Source: Streptococcus mitis SK564 (lineage in GTDB: Bacteria > Bacillota > Bacilli > Lactobacillales > Streptococcaceae). Taken from it: DNA of 64,000 bases. Of the stretch, positions 54,501 to 62,923 are shown in pieces. Where the stretch lies: positions 1 to 64,000 of the forward strand of contig NZ_AEDU01000019.1 in NCBI RefSeq assembly GCF_000148525.1. Direction: 5' to 3'. The notes under the pieces are model-generated. The model did not search any database. It was not told the origin of the DNA and saw nothing but the letters and a program-made list of their open reading frames with translations. The position numbers and the translations under genes were made by a program. The number at the start of each line of letters is the position of its first letter. The first letter of the stretch is position 1.

Positions 54501-54869
54501 CTCTATTTCAGGCTTTTTGGGACTATTCTAAAAATCATTTTTCGATAATTTTCGGTATTTTCGGATTTTGGTCGGGGAATTGACGGGGATCTTTTTAGCG
54601 AATATGACTAAGAAATAGGTTTGCTGTTACTTCAGCTACTTCAACCTCACTTTGATTGTAAGTGACTGTTAATTGAAGGACTGGAACTACTGTAATAATG
54701 ATTTTGCTTGTCTAGTAGTGGCGTATTAAATGAGAAGTGACATATAAGATTGTCTCTTCGTTTACTAAATCAAAATTTCTATGAAATTGATAGAATCCTT
54801 AACTTTCTCTTAAACTTGAAAGTCTTGTTGTAAAGAGGTTAAAGCTTGAGAAGCTGGGGATGTAAAGTT
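54501..54869. other. Non-coding stretch before the first toxin-antitoxin locus
   Basis: About 370 bases without a credible gene. The first 100 bases (GGCTCTATTTCAGGCTTTTT ... GGGGATCTTTTTAGCGAATATGACTAAGAAATAGG) recur at 55587-55725 before the third locus, and its start also at 55178 before the second. The rest is A/T-rich with scattered stop codons. Confidence 0.6.
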
Positions 54870-54904
54870 TTGACAAATTTTGTGAACTGTGGGATAATGG
54901 AGAG

Positions 54905-54983
54905 GAATTAAGGATTAGTTCTATATCATGGACTAGAAAAGACCCCAAGCTAACTTCCACATTAAGCTTGGGGTCTTTTTTGA
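54905..54983 (+). ncRNA. Antitoxin RNA of Fst-type locus 1
   Basis: Promoter TTGACA (54870) - 17 - GATAAT (54893) drives a short RNA of about 78 nt to the shared terminator. Near its 5' end, 54908-54935 repeats the toxin mRNA 5' region (55059-55084), so this RNA can base-pair there and across the terminator. The layout matches RNA II of the pAD1 par system. Confidence 0.82.
54937..54980. terminator. Shared bidirectional terminator, locus 1
   Basis: AAAAGACCCCAAGCT / AGCTTGGGGTCTTTT, an exact 15-bp stem with U tracts on both strands. Toxin mRNA and antitoxin RNA converge on it, so they are complementary here. Confidence 0.9.
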
Positions 54984-54985
54984 CA

Positions 54986-55078
54986 CTATCTATCTTTGTT
55001 TAGCCATTTATCGACTAAGCGAAGAACAACACCGACCACAATTGGTCCGATGATAGTTTTAAGGATTAGTTCCATCAT
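54986..55078 (-). CDS. Fst/Ldr-family type I toxin, copy 1
   Basis: 30-aa membrane peptide (MMELILKTIIGPIVVGVVLR, then a charged LVDKWLNKDR tail). The IIGPIVVGVV core with conserved Pro and the charged tail are Fst family marks; such peptides insert in the membrane and disturb division. Strong SD AGGAGGTGAG and -10 TATAAT (55126-55131) on the minus strand. The 5' repeat shared with the antitoxin overlaps the first codons. Confidence 0.88.
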   Translation of the reverse strand: MMELILKTIIGPIVVGVVLRLVDKWLNKDR

Positions 55079-55319
55079 GGGCTATCTCACCTCCTTTCGT
55101 AGGCGGTGTAGCAGTGCCGTAGAATATTATACCACATAAGTGTTAAATTCGGGAGTCACCCAATCTGGTGGAGTTTTTTGGCTCTATTTCAGGCTTTTCG
55201 GGAGTTTTCTAAACATCATTTTCCGATAGCTTTCGCTTAATCTTGAACGTCTTGTAGTACAGAGGTTCAAGAGGATATAAACCTTTGACAAATTTTGTGA
55301 ACTATGGGATAATAAAAGG

Positions 55320-55396
55320 GAATTAAGTATTGTGTCTATATCATAGGCTAGAAAAGACCCCAAGCTCACGTCCAAATAAGCTTGGGGTCTTTTTGA
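55320..55396 (+). ncRNA. Antitoxin RNA of Fst-type locus 2
   Basis: Promoter TTGACA (55285) - 17 - GATAAT (55308). The 5' repeat 55323-55350 has the private core TTAAGTATTGTGTC, mirrored by TTAAGTATTGTATCC at 55472 in its own toxin mRNA. RNA of about 75 nt ending at the shared terminator. Confidence 0.82.
55352..55394. terminator. Shared bidirectional terminator, locus 2
   Basis: Same exact AAAAGACCCCAAGCT / AGCTTGGGGTCTTTT stem as locus 1 with a slightly shorter loop. Confidence 0.9.
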
Positions 55397-55398
55397 CA

Positions 55399-55491
55399 CT
55401 ATTTGTCCTTGTTTAGCCATTTATCGACTAAGCGAAGAACGACACCGACCACAATTGGTCCGATGATAGTTTTAAGTATTGTATCCATCAT
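55399..55491 (-). CDS. Fst/Ldr-family type I toxin, copy 2
   Basis: 30-aa toxin differing from copy 1 at residues 3-4 (DT for EL) and the last residue (K for R); the membrane core IIGPIVVGVVLRLVDKWLNK is unchanged. SD AGGAGGTGAG and -10 TATAAT (55539-55544) are intact, so it should be expressed as copy 1 is. Confidence 0.88.
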   Translation of the reverse strand: MMDTILKTIIGPIVVGVVLRLVDKWLNKDK

Positions 55492-55586
55492 GGGCTATCT
55501 CACCTCCTTTCGCAGGCGGTGTAGAAGTGCCGTAAAATATTATATCACATATGTGCTAAACTCGGGAGTCACCCAATCAGGTGGAT

Positions 55587-55869
55587 TTTTTGGCTCTATT
55601 TCAGGCTTTTGGGGACTATTCTAAAAATCATTTTCCGATATTTTTCGGTATTTTTCGGTATTTTTCGGATTTTGGTCGGGGAATTGGCGGGGATCTTTTT
55701 AGCGAATATGACTAAGAAATAGGTTTGTTGTTACTTCAACCTCAAATTGATTGCAAGCGTCTGTGAATTGAAGGGTTAGAACTACTTTAATAATGTTCTT
55801 GGTTGTCAAGGAGTGAGTCATCATATTGTTGTAAAGCGGTTAAAGCTTGAGAAGCTGAGAATGTAAAGT
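55587..55869. other. Non-coding stretch between loci 2 and 3
   Basis: A repeat of the 54504-54640 sequence with an expanded short tandem repeat: TTTTTCGGTA units at 55639-55670 (three copies, against fewer upstream). No gene is seen. Confidence 0.6.
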
Positions 55870-55905
55870 TTTGACAAATTTTGTGAACTATGGGATAATA
55901 AAAAG

Positions 55906-55982
55906 GAATTGAGTACTAGTTCTATATCATAGGCTAGAAAAGACCCCAAGCTCACGTCCAAATAAGCTTGAGGTCTTTTTTG
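55906..55982 (+). ncRNA. Antitoxin RNA of Fst-type locus 3
   Basis: Promoter TTGACA (55871) - 17 - GATAAT (55894) is intact. Private repeat core TTGAGTACTAGTTC (55909), matched by TTGAGTACTAATTCC (56059) in its own toxin mRNA. Confidence 0.8.
55938..55979. terminator. Shared terminator, locus 3 (one mismatch)
   Basis: AAAAGACCCCAAGCT against AGCTTGAGGTCTTTT: a G-to-A change breaks one pair in the middle of the stem. Confidence 0.8.
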
Positions 55983-55985
55983 ACA

Positions 55986-56078
55986 CTATTTATCCTTGTT
56001 TAGCCATTTATCGACTAATCGAAGAACGACACCGACCACAATTGGTCCGATGATAGTTTTGAGTACTAATTCCATCAT
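55986..56078 (-). CDS. Fst/Ldr-family type I toxin, copy 3 (weakened expression signals)
   Basis: 30-aa toxin starting MMELVLKTIIGPIVVG, ending NKDK; coding part intact. Its SD is AGGAAGTAAG instead of AGGAGGTGAG, and the -10 is AATAAT (56126-56131) instead of TATAAT. Production is therefore probably reduced while the antitoxin promoter is unchanged. Confidence 0.85.
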   Translation of the reverse strand: MMELVLKTIIGPIVVGVVLRLVDKWLNKDK

Positions 56079-56147
56079 GGACTATCTTACTTCCTTTCGT
56101 AGGCGGTGTAGTAGTGCCGTAGAATATTATTCCACATAAGTGTTAAA

Positions 56148-56178
56148 CTCGGGAGGCACCAATCCAGTGGCTTTTTTG
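56148..56178 (+). terminator. csRNA-like terminator after locus 3
   Basis: AGGCACC / AGTGGCTTTTTTG, an imperfect copy of the csRNA terminators at 54281 and 54472. Similar copies lie at about 55153 and 55563. Confidence 0.6.
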
Positions 56179-56204
56179 TTTGTGGCTTGGTTTTTTGATA
56201 TAAT
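56176..56204 (+). promoter_or_regulatory. Promoter of ruvB, apparently leaderless
   Basis: TTGTTT - 17 - TATAAT; the -10 ends at 56204, so transcription should begin at about 56211, the A of the ruvB ATG. No SD is present between them. Confidence 0.6.
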
Positions 56205-56210
56205 AGAGCT

Positions 56211-57209
56211 ATGAGTAGAATTTTAGATAATGAGATAATGGGGGATGAGGAGTTAGTAGAACGCACGCTCCGTCCTCAGTATTTACGTGAATATATCGGG
56301 CAGGATAAGGTCAAGGACCAGCTTCAAATCTTTATCGAAGCTGCCAAAATGCGGGATGAAGCACTGGATCATGTGCTCTTATTTGGCCCTCCAGGCTTGG
56401 GAAAAACGACCATGGCTTTTGTAATTGCCAATGAACTGGGAGTAAATCTCAAGCAGACTTCGGGTCCAGTCATTGAAAAAGCTGGGGATTTGGTAGCGAT
56501 TTTGAATGACTTAGAGCCTGGGGATGTTCTCTTTATTGATGAGATTCATCGTTTGCCCATGTCAGTGGAAGAGGTGCTTTATAGTGCTATGGAGGATTTC
56601 TACATTGACATCATGATTGGGGCTGGTGAAGGCAGTCGTAGTGTTCATTTGGAGTTGCCACCTTTTACCTTGATTGGTGCGACGACTCGGGCTGGTATGC
56701 TCTCAAATCCACTACGGGCACGTTTTGGGATTACAGGTCATATGGAGTATTATGCCCATGCTGACTTGACAGAAATTGTCGAGCGGACGGCAGATATTTT
56801 TGAGATGGAAATCACTCATGAGGCAGCATCTGAATTAGCCCTACGTAGTCGTGGAACCCCTCGTATTGCCAATCGTCTCCTCAAGCGCGTGCGCGATTTT
56901 GCCCAGATTATGGGGAATGGGACTATTGATGATCTTATTACCGATAAGGCTTTGACTATGCTGGATGTTGACCATGAAGGTTTGGACTATGTGGACCAAA
57001 AAATTCTCCGGACCATGATTGAGATGTACGGTGGTGGCCCTGTCGGCTTAGGAACTCTTTCTGTTAATATTGCCGAGGAGCGCGAGACTGTCGAAGACAT
57101 GTATGAGCCTTACTTGATTCAAAAAGGTTTTATCATGCGGACACGTTCTGGACGGGTGGCGACTGCTAAGGCATATGATCATTTGGGGTATGAGTACAAT
57201 GAAAAATAA
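56211..57209 (+). CDS. ruvB: Holliday junction branch-migration helicase RuvB
   Basis: 332-aa AAA+ motor that drives branch migration with RuvA. Walker [10 protein letters not shown] near residue 61, Walker B LFIDEIH near 112, sensor GATTRAG near 160, arginine finger region RARFGI, and C-terminal winged helix ending [18 protein letters not shown]. The promoter seems to leave no 5' UTR. The 3' end overlaps the next gene. Confidence 0.96.
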   Translation: MSRILDNEIMGDEELVERTLRPQYLREYIGQDKVKDQLQIFIEAAKMRDEALDHVLLFGPPGLGKTTMAFVIANELGVNLKQTSGPVIEKAGDLVAILNDLEPGDVLFIDEIHRLPMSVEEVLYSAMEDFYIDIMIGAGEGSRSVHLELPPFTLIGATTRAGMLSNPLRARFGITGHMEYYAHADLTEIVERTADIFEMEITHEAASELALRSRGTPRIANRLLKRVRDFAQIMGNGTIDDLITDKALTMLDVDHEGLDYVDQKILRTMIEMYGGGPVGLGTLSVNIAEERETVEDMYEPYLIQKGFIMRTRSGRVATAKAYDHLGYEYNEK

Positions 57210-57762
57210 GCAAGAAATTCTAGAGGCTTTTAGAAAAAATTCAGATATGATGGCTATTCTGACTATCATCCGAGACCTTGGTTTGAAAGATTCTTGGTTG
57301 GCAGCAGGTTCTGTCAGAAATTTCATCTGGAATATCTTGTCAGACAAATCCCCTTTTGACTGTGAAACAGATGTAGATGTGATTTTCTTTGATCCAGATA
57401 TTTCTTATGAGGAAACCTTGTCCCTAGAGAAAAAACTGAGAGAGGACTTTCCTCAGTACCAGTGGGAATTGAAAAATCAAGTCTATATGCACCAGCACAG
57501 CCCTCATACTGCTCCCTATAGCAGCTCTTGTGATGCTATGAGTAAGTATCCAGAACGATGTACGGCTGTTGGACTGCGCTTGAATGAAAAATCCGTTTTG
57601 GAACTCTTTACTCCATACGGTTTGGAGGATATTTTGAATTTTCAAGTTCGTCCAACTCCTCATTTTTCAGAGAATCAAGACCGAATGGTTCTCTATCAAA
57701 CACGATTATCCAAGAAAAATTGGCAGGAGAAATGGAAAAATTTGATTTTTAAAAATACTTAA
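57199..57762 (+). CDS. DUF925 nucleotidyltransferase-like protein
   Basis: 187-aa protein with the DUF925 nucleotidyltransferase-like pattern: [17 protein letters not shown] and the acidic pair [11 protein letters not shown]. Substrate unknown. The ATG chosen overlaps the last codons of ruvB (11 bases) behind GGGG; an in-frame ATG three codons earlier is too near this site. Its stop lies inside the CiaR box of the next csRNA. Confidence 0.82.
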   Translation: MKNKQEILEAFRKNSDMMAILTIIRDLGLKDSWLAAGSVRNFIWNILSDKSPFDCETDVDVIFFDPDISYEETLSLEKKLREDFPQYQWELKNQVYMHQHSPHTAPYSSSCDAMSKYPERCTAVGLRLNEKSVLELFTPYGLEDILNFQVRPTPHFSENQDRMVLYQTRLSKKNWQEKWKNLIFKNT

Positions 57763-57774
57763 GGAAACTTTAAG
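57758..57774 (+). promoter_or_regulatory. CiaR binding site (CTTAAG-N5-TTTAAG)
   Basis: Overlaps the stop codon of the preceding gene; ten bases before the -10 TATACT (57785-57790). Confidence 0.85.
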
Positions 57775-57796
57775 CTAGGAAGTGTATACTAAGTTC

Positions 57797-57892
57797 ATAA
57801 GTTAAGAAGATCTTAACTTAAACTCCTAAAACTTTTTCATAATAATCTCCCTATAAAAAATAGAGTCGCCCAATCAGGCGGCTTATTTTTTT
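57797..57892 (+). ncRNA. cia-dependent small RNA (csRNA), fourth in this window
   Basis: About 95 nt. The 5' hairpin differs from the others (GTTAAGAAGATCTTAAC), but the AACTCCTAAAACTTTTTCATAATAATCTCCC seed region is conserved. The terminator is GTCGCC / GGCGGC followed by TTATTTTTTT. Confidence 0.85.
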
Positions 57893-57919
57893 GAAAAATG
57901 GGCTTTGTGCCTGAGAATA

Positions 57920-58033
57920 ATACTCAATGAAAATCAAAGAGCAAACTAGGAAGCTAACCGCAGGTTGCTCAAAACACTGTTTTGAGGTTGCAGATAGAGC
58001 TGACGTGGTTTGAAGAGATTTTCGAAGAGTATA
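57920..58033 (-). repeat. BOX element (boxC-A on the plus strand, reduced boxB)
   Basis: ATACTCAATGAAAATCAAAG at the left, AAACACTGTTTTGAGG hairpin in the middle, TGACGTGGTTTGAAGAGATT and TTCGAAGAGTATA at the right. It sits between the csRNA and the uppS promoter. Confidence 0.9.
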
Positions 58034-58107
58034 AATAGCTTAGTGATAGAAGAAAATAGGGAAATATGGTATAATGAAACGATAGATTTTTGAATAGGAA
58101 TAAGATC

Positions 58108-58866
58108 ATGTTTGGATTTTTTAAGAAAGATAAGGCTGTGGAAGTAGAGGTTCCGACACAGGTTCCTGCTCATATCGGCATCATCATGGATGGGAATGGT
58201 CGTTGGGCTAAGAAACGTATGCAACCGCGAGTCTTCGGACATAAGGCGGGCATGGAAGCATTGCAAACTGTGACCAAGGCAGCCAACAAACTAGGCGTTA
58301 AGGTTATTACGGTCTATGCTTTTTCTACAGAAAACTGGACCCGTCCAGATCAGGAAGTCAAGTTTATCATGAACTTGCCAGTAGAGTTTTATGATAATTA
58401 TGTCCCGGAATTGCATGCGAATAATGTTAAGATTCAAATGATTGGGGAAACGGACCGCCTGCCTAAGCAAACCTTTGAAGCTCTGACCAAGGCTGAGGAA
58501 TTAACTAAGAACAACACAGGATTAATTCTTAATTTTGCCCTCAACTATGGTGGACGTGCTGAGATTACACAGGCTCTTAAGTTGATTTCTCAGGATGTTT
58601 TAGATGCCAAAATCAACCCAGGTGACATCACAGAGGAATTGATTGGTAATTATCTTTTTACCCAGCATTTGCCTAAGGACTTACGAGACCCAGACTTGAT
58701 TATCCGTACTAGTGGAGAATTGCGTTTGAGCAATTTCCTTCCATGGCAGGGAGCCTACAGTGAGCTCTATTTTACGGATACCTTGTGGCCTGATTTTGAC
58801 GAGGCGGCCTTACAGGAAGCCATTCTTGCCTACAATCGTCGTCATCGCCGATTTGGAGGAGTTTAG
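58108..58866 (+). CDS. uppS: Undecaprenyl diphosphate synthase
   Basis: 252-aa cis-prenyltransferase that makes the C55 lipid carrier for wall synthesis. MDGNGRWAKKR with catalytic Asp28, FSTENWTRP, and the C-terminal RTSGELRLSNFLPWQGAYSE...DTLWPDF. I start at MFGFFKKDK; an in-frame ATG six codons upstream is not preceded by an SD. A TATAAT -10 lies about 35 bases upstream. First gene of uppS-cdsA-eep-proS. Confidence 0.96.
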   Translation: MFGFFKKDKAVEVEVPTQVPAHIGIIMDGNGRWAKKRMQPRVFGHKAGMEALQTVTKAANKLGVKVITVYAFSTENWTRPDQEVKFIMNLPVEFYDNYVPELHANNVKIQMIGETDRLPKQTFEALTKAEELTKNNTGLILNFALNYGGRAEITQALKLISQDVLDAKINPGDITEELIGNYLFTQHLPKDLRDPDLIIRTSGELRLSNFLPWQGAYSELYFTDTLWPDFDEAALQEAILAYNRRHRRFGGV

Positions 58867-58874
58867 GAGGAAAT

Positions 58875-59678
58875 ATGACACAGGATTTACAGAAAAGAAC
58901 CTTGTTTGCAGGGATTGCCCTGGCTATTTTCCTACCAATTTTAATGATTGGGGGACTCTTGCTTCAGATAGCAATTGGAATCATAGCCATGCTAGCCATG
59001 CATGAACTTTTGAAGATGAGAGGTCTAGAGACCATGACGATGGAGGGCCTCTTGACCCTCTTTGCAACCTTTGCTTTGACCATTCCCTTGGAGAATTATC
59101 TGACTTTTTTACCAGTTGATGGGAATGTGGTTGCCTATAGTGTTTTGATTTCAATCATGTTGGGAACGACCGTTTTTAGCAAGTCCTATACGATTGAGGA
59201 TGCTGTTTTCCCGCTTGCTATGAGTTTCTATGTAGGCTTTGGATTTAATGCTTTACTAGATGCTCGCGTTGCAGGTTTAGATAAGGCTCTATTGGCCTTG
59301 TGTATCGTCTGGGCTACCGACAGTGGTGCCTATCTTGCTGGGATGAACTTTGGGAAACGGAAACTGGCTCCAACGGTTTCTCCAAATAAAACCTTTGAGG
59401 GTGCCTTGGGTGGTATTTTAGGTGCTATTTTAGTAACCATCATCTTTATGATAGTTGACAGTACAGTTGCTCTTCCGTATGGAATTTACAAGATGTCGGT
59501 CTTTGCTATTTTCTTTAGCATTGCTGGACAATTTGGTGACTTACTAGAAAGTTCGATTAAGCGTCACTTTGGTGTTAAGGATTCTGGGAAATTTATCCCT
59601 GGACATGGTGGTGTTTTGGATCGTTTCGATAGTATGTTGCTTGTATTTCCAATCATGCACTTGTTTGGACTCTTTTAA
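58875..59678 (+). CDS. cdsA: Phosphatidate cytidylyltransferase
   Basis: 267-aa membrane enzyme making CDP-diacylglycerol for phospholipids. Eight or so membrane segments; signature SPNKTFEGALGGILGA near 172 and C-terminal KDSGKFIPGHGGVLDRFDSM. Eight bases after uppS with an AGGAGG site. Confidence 0.96.
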   Translation: MTQDLQKRTLFAGIALAIFLPILMIGGLLLQIAIGIIAMLAMHELLKMRGLETMTMEGLLTLFATFALTIPLENYLTFLPVDGNVVAYSVLISIMLGTTVFSKSYTIEDAVFPLAMSFYVGFGFNALLDARVAGLDKALLALCIVWATDSGAYLAGMNFGKRKLAPTVSPNKTFEGALGGILGAILVTIIFMIVDSTVALPYGIYKMSVFAIFFSIAGQFGDLLESSIKRHFGVKDSGKFIPGHGGVLDRFDSMLLVFPIMHLFGLF

Positions 59679-59699
59679 TCAAAAGACGGAGGAAATACT

Positions 59700-60959
59700 A
59701 TGCTCGGAATTTTAACCTTTATTCTGGTTTTTGGGATTATTGTAGTGGTGCACGAGTTCGGACACTTCTACTTTGCCAAGAAATCAGGGATTCTAGTGCG
59801 TGAATTTGCCATTGGCATGGGACCCAAGATCTTTGCTCATATTGGCAAGGATGGAACGGCCTATACCATTCGCATCTTGCCTCTGGGTGGCTATGTTCGC
59901 ATGGCTGGTTGGGGTGATGATACAACTGAAATCAAGACAGGAACTCCTGTCAGTTTGACGCTTACTGATGATGGTAAGGTTAAACGCATCAATCTTTCAG
60001 GTAAAAAATTGGATCAAACAGCTCTTCCTATGCAGGTGACCCAGTTTGACTTTGAAGACAAGCTCTTTATCAAAGGATTGGTTCTGGAAGAAGAAAAAAC
60101 ATTTGCAGTGGATCACGATGCAACGGTTGTGGAAGCAGATGGAACTGAGGTTCGAATTGCTCCTTTGGATGTGCAATATCAAAATGCAACTATCTGGGGC
60201 AAACTGATTACCAACTTTGCAGGACCTATGAATAACTTTATCTTAGGTGTTGTTGTTTTCTGGATTTTAATCTTCATGCAGGGTGGTGTCAGAGATGTTG
60301 AGACAAACCAGTTCCATGTCATGCCCCAAGGGGCTTTGGCTAAGGTAGGAGTGCCAGAAACGGCTCAGATTACCAAGATTGGCTCACATGAGATTAGCAA
60401 CTGGGAAAGCTTGATCCAAGCTGTTGAAACAGAAACCAAAGATAAGACGGCACCGACCTTGGATGTGACTATTTCCGAAAAGGGTAGTGACAAACAAGTA
60501 ACTGTTACTCCTGAAGAAAATCAAGGTCCTTACCTTCTAGGTGTTCAACCGGGAATTAAGTCGGACTTTCTATCCATGTTTGTAGGTGGATTTACAACTG
60601 CAGCTGACTCAGCTCTCCGAATTCTATCAGCTCTGAAAAATCTGATTTTCCAACCGGATTTGAACAAGCTAGGTGGACCTGTTGCCATCTTTAAGGCAAG
60701 TAGTGATGCTGCTAAAAATGGAATTGAGAATGTCTTGTACTTCTTAGCAGTGATTTCCATCAATATCGGGATTTTTAACCTTATTCCGATTCCAGCTCTG
60801 GATGGTGGTAAGATTGTGCTCAATATCCTAGAAGCCATCCGCCGCAAACCATTGAAACAAGAAATTGAAACCTATGTCACCTTGGCCGGAGTGGTCATCA
60901 TGGTTGTCTTGATGATTGCTGTGACCTGGAATGACATCATGCGACTCTTTTTTAGATAA
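59700..60959 (+). CDS. eep: Site-2 intramembrane metalloprotease (RseP/Eep)
   Basis: 419-aa membrane protease. Zinc motif HEFGH near residue 18 in the first helix, a PDZ region (about 190-300), and the second metal-ligand motif [11 protein letters not shown] near 362. Eep-type enzymes mature peptide pheromones and lipoprotein signal remnants in streptococci. Within the conserved cdsA-eep-proS order. Confidence 0.95.
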   Translation: MLGILTFILVFGIIVVVHEFGHFYFAKKSGILVREFAIGMGPKIFAHIGKDGTAYTIRILPLGGYVRMAGWGDDTTEIKTGTPVSLTLTDDGKVKRINLSGKKLDQTALPMQVTQFDFEDKLFIKGLVLEEEKTFAVDHDATVVEADGTEVRIAPLDVQYQNATIWGKLITNFAGPMNNFILGVVVFWILIFMQGGVRDVETNQFHVMPQGALAKVGVPETAQITKIGSHEISNWESLIQAVETETKDKTAPTLDVTISEKGSDKQVTVTPEENQGPYLLGVQPGIKSDFLSMFVGGFTTAADSALRILSALKNLIFQPDLNKLGGPVAIFKASSDAAKNGIENVLYFLAVISINIGIFNLIPIPALDGGKIVLNILEAIRRKPLKQEIETYVTLAGVVIMVVLMIAVTWNDIMRLFFR

Positions 60960-62825
<1,866 letters not shown>

Positions 62826-62841
62826 AAACTATAATCAGAAG

Positions 62842-62884
62842 AAAAACAAGGAAAAAATGTAACTAGTTTTTACCTTGTTTTTTC
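62842..62884 (+). terminator. Terminator of the uppS-proS operon
   Basis: AAAACAAGG / CCTTGTTTT with a long A/T loop, ending in TTTTTT. Confidence 0.8.
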
Positions 62885-62886
62885 TG

Positions 62887-62892
62887 TATAAT
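62887..62892 (+). promoter_or_regulatory. Promoter -10 for the beta-glucosidase gene
   Basis: TATAAT right after the terminator, 31 bases before the start codon; -35 overlaps the terminator arm (TTACCT). Confidence 0.55.
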
Positions 62893-62923
62893 GGGAAAAA
62901 TGAGTAGATAAAGAGGTAAATAT

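Noticed and set aside
55403-55624. Open frame of 73 codons on the plus strand across TA locus 2
   Set aside because: It runs antisense through the toxin gene and its promoter; the minus-strand peptide has the SD and family match.
54870-56131. CRISPR-like repeat array
   Set aside because: Repeats are long, unevenly spaced and contain promoters, an ORF and terminators; no cas genes are nearby.
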